A stretch of 64,000 bases of DNA from Neodiprion pinetum (Eukaryota; Arthropoda; Insecta; Hymenoptera; Diprionidae): positions 14,596,042 through 14,660,041 of the forward strand of contig NC_060238.1 of NCBI RefSeq assembly GCF_021155775.2. Direction: 5' to 3'. The position numbers and the translations under genes were made by a program. Shown here in pieces: positions 52,839-62,547 of this stretch (positions are counted from its first letter, which is position 1; the number at the start of each line of letters is the position of its first letter). The notes under the pieces were generated by a model. It did no database searches. It was not told the origin of the DNA and was given only the letters and a program-made list of their open reading frames with translations.

Positions 52839-54278
52839 TTACAATGGTCGTATCACAAAGGTGTAAATATTACTTAGATGTTCTATGTCTTGTGTACGGT
52901 TGACAGAATTGGGATGTGCAATAATATTGCACATTTCTAACAGTAGCCTATTGTAATACAACGGTTCGACGTCAATAATGCTGGCTTGAGAATAATTAGA
53001 AGAGTGGTCGAAATCGATGGCACGTCCCGTCAATGCAGTATAATTATCCTCGTGTTCATGGATATAGCGTTTATGCTCGGTTATCCTGGTGTGTAGTTGC
53101 CTACTAGTTTGGCCTATGTAAGACATGTTGCATTGGTTGCAAGGTATTTTGTAAACTACACCAGAGCGCATACCCAGGGGTAAGGGGTCCTTACCCGAAT
53201 CAAACATCGAGGATAGATCATGTGCACATTTACCCACAAATTGAATTTTGTACTTATAGAATGTTCAGTTGAGTGACTCAAACAACCCCGCAACGTATGG
53301 GATGGAAATATAACTTTTTTGATTGGTTTGTGTAGTGGTTACATCGATATTATTGTTAGGGCTGGTCGATGACAAGATGGAATCGTATTTAAACTGTATA
53401 TGTTTGTCTAGCAAGCGAGGTGGATAGTCGTTTTTACTTAGTACCTGCTGAATCAAGGACAAATTTTTTTTGTGATATTCCATACTTGAGAGTCGGATCG
53501 CTCTGTCGACTAAGCAATTAATCGTTCCAATATTGTATGATCTGGGATGGTGAGAATGGTAATTTAAATACCTTTGTGACCAAGTAGTCTTATGAAACCA
53601 ATGAGTTTTAATGAGCTGGTTATCATTGATGATCAGGACATCTAAAAAGCTAATTCGGTGATTAGACTCTAATTCAGAGGTAAATTGTAGTCTCGGATGG
53701 AAACTGTTGAAGACGGAAAGCATTTCTGCAACTTTATCCGAAGGGACGGCTGTAATTATGTCGTCTACATATCTGAAAAAGAATGAAGGCTTGAAGTCCA
53801 GTTTGTCGAGACAATATTGTTCAAGATCATCCAAAACCAAATCCGACAAAATTAAAGAGAGCGGTAAGCCCATCGGTAAACCATAAGTTTGAGCATATAT
53901 GTTATGATTAAATTTAAATATGGCAGCCTTAAAACATATGTGCAATGCTTTCAAGAGTTCTTTAAGTGGGACCGGAATTTTGTCAACCAACTGATGCCAG
54001 CGCTGTTTAACAGCGTTTATTGCAAGATTTTGTGGAACATTAGTGAACAATGACACAACATCCAGCGAAACTAAAATATGATCAGGGGGGAGACGAAAGT
54101 CCCTAATAGCATTCACCAGAGCAAAACTATCTCTTACACGTGACAAGGGAGGTACGATGTTGTTACCTATCCATTGACTAAGGAAACGAGCCAGATTGAT
54201 AGTCGGACTATCAGTGAAAGAAACTATAATTCGTACCGGTGTATCCGGTTTGTGAATTTTCGGTAGTCCGACATAAAA
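52839..54278 (-). pseudogene. Penelope-like reverse transcriptase with GIY-YIG endonuclease
   Basis: The reading frame enters from the inverted junction, so residues before YVGLPKIHKP (about 54,278) are not native and the N-terminus of the RT is missing. RT landmarks: motif A SLDVVSLFTNVP, motif B YGLPMGLPLS, motif C FFRYVDDI, then RISFLDVLI and KTTWSQRYLNYHSHHP. A single TGA at 53,265-53,267 interrupts the frame, which continues unshifted into the GIY-YIG domain: GVVYKIPCNQCNMSYIGQTS, RITEHKRYI, stop 52,839. The family uses this endonuclease to prime reverse transcription at nicked DNA. Confidence 0.9.
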
Positions 54279-55117
54279 CCGAGCATAAACGCAATATCCA
54301 TGAACACGAGGATAATTATACTGCATTGACGAGACATGCCATCGATTTCGACCACTCTTTTAATTATTCTCAAGCCAGCATTATTGACGTCGAACCGTTG
54401 TATTACAATAGGCTACTGTTAGAAATGTGCAATATTGTTGCACATCCCAATTCTGTCAACCGTACACAAGACATAGAACATCTAAGTAATATTTACACCT
54501 TTGTGATACGACCATTGTAATTGTCCATTACCGACTGAGTTTGCTCTCGATTTCACCTCCCTAACAAAAAAATTTTGGTTTCCTTTTAACCCGTTGACTT
54601 TGCGTTTGCTCTGATAACTATCGAGATCGACTTCCCCCCACTACACACTGGACGTTCCACTTGTGCTTATGTGCTCTGGACTCAACCTATAACGGCGTTG
54701 TGTTTTATTTTATTTTACCAAACTAACAACAAATATGAATTCGTGGGAACTACGTGTCGCGGAAGCAGTGTGTTCGGTTTTTGTTTTTATCGTTTTTTAT
54801 TGTTTCTATTTATTCATCAATTACCAACATGCATTCTATGTAATTGGAAGTGTCATCTCATACTGGGTAATTCCTCTTTTATACTTGCTCAAACATCCTT
54901 GCATATTATTTATACCACTATGTCTAATTTTGTTAAAACCTAGTTGAACATTATTTTATTTTTGTTCGTGACAGATATTTGAATAAAATGTTCTGAGGAG
55001 GGCCCCCACCAGGGCCGAAACGTAAACACGATGAAAAAGTGTTTTGAGTTGTGACCTTCATATCCAAGAATAACAATAATCAACAAATCTCCAAGGTCAA
55101 GATAAATCGTCTTCATT
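54279..55117 (+). mobile_element. Inverted 3' portion of the Penelope-like element
   Basis: Plus-strand copy of the last part of the GIY-YIG frame (54,279-54,520, ending NIYTFVIRPL) and the whole noncoding 3' region with the hammerhead core. It is the mirror of 52,240-53,080. Confidence 0.85.
54993..55021 (+). ncRNA. Hammerhead-ribozyme-like core (right arm)
   Basis: Same core as at 52,336-52,364, here on the plus strand: CTGAGGAG, GGCCC-CCACCA-GGGCC hairpin, GAAAC. Confidence 0.6.
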
Positions 55118-55121
55118 ATTA

Positions 55122-55656
55122 TCATCATTTGAAGGCCTTTGATCACGGCAGGCGATGGTGGAGGTGTCCCCTGCTACCAGGGTCCGGCAATATCGACGTC
55201 GAGGCTGCCTGCAGCCCCTTTCTTCCGCAGTCTAGGAGGACCGCGATCCTCGCCCCTTCCAAGGTCGTCGCAAGAGCTGTCATTGCTCGCGTAGTGATGA
55301 CCCCTGGATTTAGAGTTCGTATGATTGAGGTACGCATACGACGTCCTGGCATGCAGCTTCGGGGCAGCACAGCCAAAATATTCGTCTACTTGTGAAATGC
55401 TAGGACACAGCCGCCCCCGAAGCTGCACGCCAGGACATCGTATGCGTACCTCAATCACGCGAACCCTAAATCCAGGGGTAATTACCAGCCGCGCAAGGAC
55501 AGCTACTGCGAAGACCTTGGAATAGGCGAGGATCGAGGTCCTCCTAGACTGCGGAAGAGAGGGGCTGCAGGCAGCCTCGACGTCGATAGTGCCGGACCTT
55601 GGTAGCAGGGGACACCTCCACCATCGCCTGCCGTGATCAAAGGCCTTCAAATGATG
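55122..55656. mobile_element. Fold-back element, 535 bp (right arm)
   Basis: Mirror copy of 51,701-52,235, flanked by the same triplet repeats. Confidence 0.85.
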
Positions 55657-56006
55657 ATAATGATAATGATGATAATAATAATAATGATAATCTATAATTT
55701 TTCGATACGATTAATGCTCATTTTATTTTTTGGTGAACTTTTTTTCATTTTCGGAAAACTTTTTTTCATTTTCTAAAAACTTTTCTCGTGGTAAACGAAT
55801 AAATATGGATAATTGTTCAATATATTAATAATAAATGAATAAATAATTGATGAATACATGAATTTACACGGTATTCGAATTTTAAACCTTCGATCTGCTC
55901 AATATCGTATTGCCGGCGAAACGTCTCTGCTTCATGAACTATCGCCATGGGTGTCAAACGCATATATTTACAACGGTTCTATGCCCTCAGTTCCAGCCGA
56001 CGGCTA

Positions 56007-56296
56007 GTTTATTGCGGGGTTGCAGCACACCCTCGAAGTTCTGGTGCCTGTTTGCCCAGGTATCGGTTGCATATTACCGTCTTGTCAACTCATGATCAAT
56101 TTTTCAGTACATTGGAGCTAGCCTCGCATTTTTTTACTACGTATTAAGCACTGTGGGGTTGATCAACTCTTGGTAAGCCCCTCAGACAGTTATTATAATC
56201 ATTAAACGTGATGTTATTTATCGTTGCAGTTTTCGCATCCTTGACACGCTTACCCACTTTAACACCGTTGTCACATTTTTGTTTCATCCTTATCCG
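56007..56296 (-). pseudogene. Polinton polymerase B C-terminal fragment (right arm)
   Basis: Mirror image of 51,061-51,350, with a few base differences only. The 350-bp polymerase 3' flank is at 55,657-56,006. Confidence 0.75.
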
Positions 56297-57014
56297 TGGT
56301 GGGGGGAAAGATGCGGCTGCTGCTATGAAATCTGTACTAACCCAGAGCCGTATGCCTGCACATCTATACGTTGATCAATGCAAAGAATTCCACAACAGCA
56401 AATTGAAAGCCCTCATGATGCAGCACAATATCAACATGTATTTGACACTCAGCAACATAAAGGCGTCGATATGCGAACGTTTTTAGTCGAACATTGAAAA
56501 AATAAAATGTGGATGTGGTTTACTCTCCTAGGATTTCACAAGTGGATTAATATTTTGGGTTGATTTAATGAAGTCCTACAACAACACCAAACATCGCACG
56601 ATTCGGATGAAACCGGTGGATGTTAGCACGGAGAATGAAAAACAGCTGTATCGTAGCGTGTACAAGCCTCGGCAAATCAAACGAATTGATCGAGCGCGGA
56701 AATTCAGCGTAGGCAATCGAGTTTGAATCGGCAAGTACGAGAATGTATTCGAAAAAAGCTATACACCCAATTGGATGACAGAAATATTCACCGTGAGTGA
56801 GGCGAAAAATACCAATCCACCCACCTACAAACTTACCGATCATCAAGATCATCCCATCGAGGGGGGCTTCTACGAGAAAGAGCTCACCAAAGTGAAATAT
56901 CCCGACGGCTACCTTGTGGAGAAAGTATAACGCAAACAGGGGAATCTGTTCTATGTGAAGTGGTTGGGTTTTGATGATTCGCACAATAGTTGGATAAATA
57001 AAACAGACATGTAA
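56297..57014 (+). pseudogene. Polinton integrase fragment (right arm)
   Basis: Mirror of 50,343-51,060: AAAMKSVLTQ, LYVDQCKEFHNS, SICERF then TAG, TPNWMTEIFTV, chromodomain FYVKWLGFDDSHNSW, TAA at 57,012-57,014. Confidence 0.85.
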
Positions 57015-57120
57015 CATAATTTGTATGTATTTTCCGAATTACAATAAAAGATTTTGAATACACGAATATTTCCACATTTTATCTCCTTTGAACGCACATG
57101 TGCCATACTCTGTACTACGA

Positions 57121-57349
<229 letters not shown>

Positions 57350-57450
57350 TACCGCAGGTGGCGGGGGGGTTAAATCCCTCGTTCGGGACGTGACGACCCC
57401 GCGTACATCGAGTAAGTCAAGGGGGACTGAAGTTGGCACAGGCCCAATGG

Positions 57451-59148
57451 ATGGCCCCCGAGGCGGCCTCAGGAGGCGGATTGGGCGTAAAAACCTGGTC
57501 CGCTCGGGAAGTGACGACCCCGGGGTTTTCTAGTAAGTCGGAGGGGACGGAAGTCGGCACAAGCCCGACGGAAGGCCCCCGAGGCGACCTCAGGGGCCGT
57601 GCTATGTTCCGGCGCGGTACGGGGAGTCGCGCCCCCGAGAGACCCGTAGCACGTAGGAACTTTATGGAGATGCACAAGAATAACAACGACATACCTCAGG
57701 TGGTAGCCCCAGCACAGGGGAAATCCACCCTGAGTTCCGATCGGGTGAAAGCCCCGGTGGCTCATGGCAGCGGCATGGATTCTGAGGGCCGCAAATTGTG
57801 CAAAGACCAGGTGACAAAGACGGCAACAAAGACAGCGGACACGAAAACTGGAACAGCGGACAGGACGACACTGGGACTCCAGCGACGAGACAGGACGGAC
57901 AGCGTGTCGAGCACGGGCAGCGGAGCGAGTTGCGCTTCCGCTGTATCCACGATCGGCACAAAGACACGAATCACGGACGATACGGACCTGACGGACGTAT
58001 TGTTACTGATTCACAGTACGGCGACAAGGATGGCCGAGGCAGCGGCCATCCAAAAAAACATGAGTATGTCCGTTAAACTGGGCATCAAGACTATTCTCGA
58101 GGCTGCCGATGTTGCGCTTAACAGGCGCGCTAAAGCAGCCCCGGAGGACCACAAGACGGACAACGAGACGACGGAGACGGACGTTGAGACTGAACAACGG
58201 ACACAAAACACTCCGCGGACGAAACGGAAACGGGAGGCGACTGGAACCACTCCGGAAACCTCTCAGAAGAGGGCAACGGTTGCGGAACCGGTCGCTGACT
58301 GGCAGACAGTGACAAGGACAAGAAAGGAAAAGAAGAAACGGAAGACGCGGACGGAAGGGACGAACGCGACGACGGACACGACGGCCGGGGCTGAGGGGCG
58401 CAGAGCGGCTCCCAAACACTGGGGGACGGCGGTGCTCGTCAAACCCGGGAACGACACGACGTACTCCGACATTGTGAGGAAGATACGGACCACGGTCGAC
58501 CCTGCGAAGAGTCACGTTAAAGTGACGACTCTCAGGAAGACGAAGAATGGTCTGTGTCTTCTGAAGATAAAGACAGACGCCAACGGACGAGACGACTTCC
58601 GACGCGTCCTGCAGGACGCGGTCGGCGACGCAGGTAACGTCAGGACCGGGACCTCCAGGGTTCAACTGGAGATCATGGATTTGGACTGTGTCACGACTAG
58701 AAACGACGTAATACAGGCACTGCGACGGGAGACGGGACGAGACGCGGACTTTGGGGTCCATATCTTCGGTCCGAACCGGGCCGAGCAGTTTATGGCCGTA
58801 TGCGACCTAGAGTCGCAGGAAGCCAGAGCGCTGCTCGGCCGGGGACGGATCGGGATTGGATGGGTAGCTTGCCGCGTCCGACCACGACTGACGGTGACGA
58901 AATGCCATAAGTGCCTGGGATACGGGCACACGAAGACGAAATGTACAAATACAGACCGGACGAAGTGTTGCAGGAAATGTGGCGAGACAGGACATTACGC
59001 CACGGACTGTAAGAACAGACCGGCCTGCCCACTGTGCGCCGAGGCGGGACACGGCGATGCGGCGCATCTCGCGGGCTCCGGGAGATGCGCGGTGTACCGG
59101 GTTGCGCTAGAGGAGTGCAAGAAGCAGGCCGGAAGACGGACAGGATAG
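57451..59148 (+). CDS. ORF1: gag-like RNA-binding protein, retrotransposon copy 3
   Basis: 565 codons from the first ATG (57,451) to TAG 59,148; the frame is also open upstream without an ATG. Residues 1-200 are low complexity and Thr/Ser/Gly-rich. The middle is very basic (RKEKKKRKTRT). A folded domain follows (about 300-430, SHVKVTTLRKTKNGLCLLKI). The C-terminus has three zinc knuckles: CHKCLGYGHTKTKC, CCRKCGETGHYATDC and CPLCAEAGHGDAAHLAGSGRC. Such proteins coat the element RNA and form the RNP with ORF2. ORF2 starts in another frame 64 bp before this stop. Confidence 0.93.
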   Translation: MAPEAASGGGLGVKTWSAREVTTPGFSSKSEGTEVGTSPTEGPRGDLRGRAMFRRGTGSRAPERPVARRNFMEMHKNNNDIPQVVAPAQGKSTLSSDRVKAPVAHGSGMDSEGRKLCKDQVTKTATKTADTKTGTADRTTLGLQRRDRTDSVSSTGSGASCASAVSTIGTKTRITDDTDLTDVLLLIHSTATRMAEAAAIQKNMSMSVKLGIKTILEAADVALNRRAKAAPEDHKTDNETTETDVETEQRTQNTPRTKRKREATGTTPETSQKRATVAEPVADWQTVTRTRKEKKKRKTRTEGTNATTDTTAGAEGRRAAPKHWGTAVLVKPGNDTTYSDIVRKIRTTVDPAKSHVKVTTLRKTKNGLCLLKIKTDANGRDDFRRVLQDAVGDAGNVRTGTSRVQLEIMDLDCVTTRNDVIQALRRETGRDADFGVHIFGPNRAEQFMAVCDLESQEARALLGRGRIGIGWVACRVRPRLTVTKCHKCLGYGHTKTKCTNTDRTKCCRKCGETGHYATDCKNRPACPLCAEAGHGDAAHLAGSGRCAVYRVALEECKKQAGRRTG

Positions 59149-62126
59149 TTCAGGGCAACCTGAACCGCAGTAGGACAGCAGACATGCTACTACCACAGAT
59201 AGCAGACGAACAAGACGCCGACATTCTGATCCTGTGTGAGCCGTACAGGGTGCGACAAACGCAGGATTGGATTACGAACGAGACCAAGACAGCGGCTATC
59301 TGGGTGAGGGGCGCTGCCCGAGCCCGGATAACCGCTCGTGGCGTCGGGGACGACTACGTCTGGGCTAGGGTGGGCGCTGTCACTTACGTCAGCGTCTACC
59401 TGACCCCAAACTGCGCTGCGGCGGAGTTCCGGGCGAAGGTTGCGCTCCTCGAGGACGGACTCAGGGACCTGCCCGGGGACCTCGTGGTCGCGGGGGACCT
59501 CAACGCGAGGGCGGTCGAGTGGGGCATGACGGCAACGAACAGACGCGGACGGCTGCTGCTGGAGATGGCCGCAAGGCTGGACCTAGTGGTGGCAAATACA
59601 GGAGACGTACCAACGTACAGACGGCCGGGATTTGGAGACTCCATCCCGGACGTAACGATGACGACGGACAGAATTCTGCCACGGATAGGGCGGTGGCGGG
59701 TGCTCGAGGGCTACACGGCCAGCGATCATCAGTACATCGCCTTCGAAGTGGCAGGAGAGACAAGGACGACACGGACGAGGACACGGCACCCCCCGCGGTG
59801 GAACGTAGACAAACTCGACGTACCGAAGTTCTCGGCGGAGCTGGCGGCAGCGTCGGCCCCAACTACCGACGTCCCCCCAGAGCTGACTGGCCGGCAAAGG
59901 GCGGAAAGACTAGCGGACGAGACGGCCAAACTGACGACGCGGCTGTGCGACAGCACAATGCCAAAACGACGGTACGGACGTAACAGACCACCACAATACT
60001 GGTGGACGGACGAGATAGCCGAGCTGCGGAAGAGTTGCCTGGCAAAACGACGACGGGTTACGAGGGCTGGAGGGAGACCCGAAAGGGAAACCCTTCAGGC
60101 CGAGTACAAGACTGAACGGAAACGACTGACGTACGCCATCAGAGACAGCAAGACGCGATGCTGGAAGAAGCTCTGCGAGGAGGTGGACCGCGATCCCTGG
60201 GGTGCCGGTTACAAGATTGTGACCGGTAGGCTGGGGGCCCGGATCCCGCCAGAACTCAAGGATGCTGAAACCGCACGACGGATCGTCGACGGACTGTTCC
60301 CGACGCACCCGACGCGTACGGACGCGACAGACGATGACGAGACGGCGGCGCCCCCCGTCTTCACCGCCGAGGAGCTCGTCGGAGCGACCAAAGCAATGAA
60401 GAGGGGTAAGGCGCCAGGACCGGACGGGGTACCGGCGGAGGTTCTTCGGCTGATGGCGAGCCTGAGGCCGGAGATACTCCTCGACCTCGACAACACGTGC
60501 CTTACGACAGGGACATTCAGCGACCGGTGGAAGGTGGCGAGGCTGGTCCTTATCCCAAAGGGTAAGGGTGACCCCAGCACGCCGTCGGCCTACCGGCCGC
60601 TGAGCTTACTGGACACGACAGGGAAACTGTACGAACAGCTTCTGCGACCACGACTTACGGACGCGATACGGGACGGCGGAGGCCTCTCTGACCAGCAGTT
60701 CGGCTTCCGGAGGGGTCGATCAACAATTGGAGCGATCCAAGAGGTGGTTGACTCCTTCCGGTCGACAGACAGACATTGCCACGCTGTGCGACCCGTCGCG
60801 CTGCTGGTGACACTGGACGTTAAGAACGCCTTCAACTCGGCCAGGTGGGTGGATATCCTAGGGTCGCTGAGAGGCGACTTCGGGGTCCCGCCTTACTTGC
60901 TCCGAGTTGTTGAAGACTACCTTCGGAACAGACGACTGACGTACGGAACGACCGAAGGACAAGTGACGCGACAGATTACCGCGGGGGTCGCTCAAGGTTC
61001 CATACTAGGACCCGACTTTTGGAACGGGATATACGACAGCCTGCTCAGACTGGAGCTCCCACTCGGCGTTCGTCTGGTCGCTTACGCTGACGACGTGGCG
61101 GCAGTGATAGTCGAACGAACTCCAGATCTGGTACAATACGCACTGAACCAGACAATGAGACGAGTCGGACGGTGGATGACTGACCACGGACTGCAACTCG
61201 CGACGGAAAAGACAGAACTGGTGCTTCTCACCAGGAGACGAATACCGACGACATTACGCATGACGGTCGGGACGGACGAGATCGAGACCAGAGGGGAAGT
61301 CAAGTACCTGGGGGTGACCCTGGATACGAAGATGACCTTCTGGCCTCACATACGACGAACGGCTCAGAAGGCGGCTGAAAGGATAGCATCCCTAAGCCGC
61401 CTGATGGCAAACACGAACGGACCGAGACCAGGGAAACGGAGACTTCTGATGTCGACGGTAAACTCGATCCTCCTCTACGGTGCGGAGATCTGGGCAGACT
61501 CCCTGAAGACTAAGAAATACTGTCACGCAATGACGACGGTACAGAGACGAAGTGCGTTGAGGATCGCTTGTTCCTATCGGACGGTCTCAGCACAGGCCGT
61601 TCTGGTGGTGGCAGGCGTGATTCCCATAGACCTTCTCGCGTTCGAGCGCAAGAGGGTCTACGGAAGAGACGCGGACGTGACCCGACGGGACGCGGCAACG
61701 ACGGAAAGAGACGCGACGATACAGACGTGGCAGGAACGGTGGACGGAAGAAACAACGGGAAACTGGACGAGACGACTTATTAAGGACCTGAAACCGTGGA
61801 TCCAGAGGGGGTTTGGGGATGTGAATTTTCACGTCACCCAGCTTCTGACGGGCCACGGTTATTTTAGACAGTACTTACACAACCTGAACCGAGTACGGAC
61901 GCCCAACTGTACGTACTGCGGACACGGACGAGACGACGCGGAACACACGTTCTTCGAATGTGACCGCTGGACAGAACTGCGACAGAGACTGGAGACGGTC
62001 GTGGGAGGCATCACTCCCGACAACATTGTCGGGGTGATGCTCCACAGCACAGAAAGGTGGCAACTTGTTGCCACCTACACAGAGACAATTCTACGACGTA
62101 AGAACGCGGACGGCTGCCTGACGTAA
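59085..62126 (+). CDS. ORF2: endonuclease-reverse transcriptase, retrotransposon copy 3
   Basis: First ATG 59,085, TAA 62,126, 1,013 codons. Order: apurinic-like endonuclease opening VQGNLNRSRTADMLL, with LCEPYR, VVAGDLNARAVEWGM and ASDHQYIAFEV; a linker; reverse transcriptase with GPDGVPAEVL, motif A LLVTLDVKNAFNSARW, motif B AGVAQGSILGP, motif C VAYADDVAAV (about 61,079) and KYLGVTLD; C-terminal CTYCGHGRDDAEHTFFEC. The QGNLNRS opening and the RT style place it in the R1 clade, whose members often insert at fixed sequences. The endonuclease is expected to nick the TAA microsatellite. It may be translated by reinitiation across the ORF overlap. Confidence 0.95.
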   Translation: MRGVPGCARGVQEAGRKTDRIVQGNLNRSRTADMLLPQIADEQDADILILCEPYRVRQTQDWITNETKTAAIWVRGAARARITARGVGDDYVWARVGAVTYVSVYLTPNCAAAEFRAKVALLEDGLRDLPGDLVVAGDLNARAVEWGMTATNRRGRLLLEMAARLDLVVANTGDVPTYRRPGFGDSIPDVTMTTDRILPRIGRWRVLEGYTASDHQYIAFEVAGETRTTRTRTRHPPRWNVDKLDVPKFSAELAAASAPTTDVPPELTGRQRAERLADETAKLTTRLCDSTMPKRRYGRNRPPQYWWTDEIAELRKSCLAKRRRVTRAGGRPERETLQAEYKTERKRLTYAIRDSKTRCWKKLCEEVDRDPWGAGYKIVTGRLGARIPPELKDAETARRIVDGLFPTHPTRTDATDDDETAAPPVFTAEELVGATKAMKRGKAPGPDGVPAEVLRLMASLRPEILLDLDNTCLTTGTFSDRWKVARLVLIPKGKGDPSTPSAYRPLSLLDTTGKLYEQLLRPRLTDAIRDGGGLSDQQFGFRRGRSTIGAIQEVVDSFRSTDRHCHAVRPVALLVTLDVKNAFNSARWVDILGSLRGDFGVPPYLLRVVEDYLRNRRLTYGTTEGQVTRQITAGVAQGSILGPDFWNGIYDSLLRLELPLGVRLVAYADDVAAVIVERTPDLVQYALNQTMRRVGRWMTDHGLQLATEKTELVLLTRRRIPTTLRMTVGTDEIETRGEVKYLGVTLDTKMTFWPHIRRTAQKAAERIASLSRLMANTNGPRPGKRRLLMSTVNSILLYGAEIWADSLKTKKYCHAMTTVQRRSALRIACSYRTVSAQAVLVVAGVIPIDLLAFERKRVYGRDADVTRRDAATTERDATIQTWQERWTEETTGNWTRRLIKDLKPWIQRGFGDVNFHVTQLLTGHGYFRQYLHNLNRVRTPNCTYCGHGRDDAEHTFFECDRWTELRQRLETVVGGITPDNIVGVMLHSTERWQLVATYTETILRRKNADGCLT

Positions 62127-62190
62127 CGTAACTGACGGACTGCCTGCACGGGACGGACGGACGGACAGACTGACAAAACACACCGACAGA

Positions 62191-62234
62191 GCTCCCAGCT
62201 AGAAGTAATATCACCATAGTTCCTGGCTGGGAGC
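62191..62234 (+). other. 3' UTR stem-loop of the R1-like element
   Basis: GCTCCCAGC pairs with GCTGGGAGC (9 bp perfect, 26-nt loop), 65 nt after the ORF2 stop and present in copies 1 and 2 as well. Non-LTR elements of this type use 3' UTR structure for recognition by their own RT; the role here is inferred. Confidence 0.6.
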
Positions 62235-62342
62235 GTTGCACAGGAGGTGGCGGTTTAGTGGGTAGGCCACCCTGGAGTCCCACATCCGCGCTAGCCCGTA
62301 TGACTGGCGCGAATCCGTAACTTGGATTCCGCAACTCCTCGG

Positions 62343-62547
<205 letters not shown>

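Larger units (their letters stand above)
52240..54278 (-). mobile_element. Penelope-like element (5'-truncated)
   Basis: The minus strand holds reverse transcriptase, GIY-YIG domain, a noncoding 3' region and a hammerhead-like core. Its 5' side is cut at about 54,278 and joined to an inverted copy of its own 3' portion (54,279-55,117), an arrangement typical of Penelope-like elements. Confidence 0.85.
57350..62342 (+). mobile_element. R1-clade non-LTR retrotransposon, copy 3 (both ORFs intact)
   Basis: About 4,993 bp from TTACCGCAGG to GCAACTCCTCGG, followed by 48 A and TAA repeat. Two overlapping ORFs; R1-type endonuclease and RT; no internal promoter recognised. It begins with a ~121-bp direct repeat (57,388 and 57,509). 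Confidence 0.94.
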
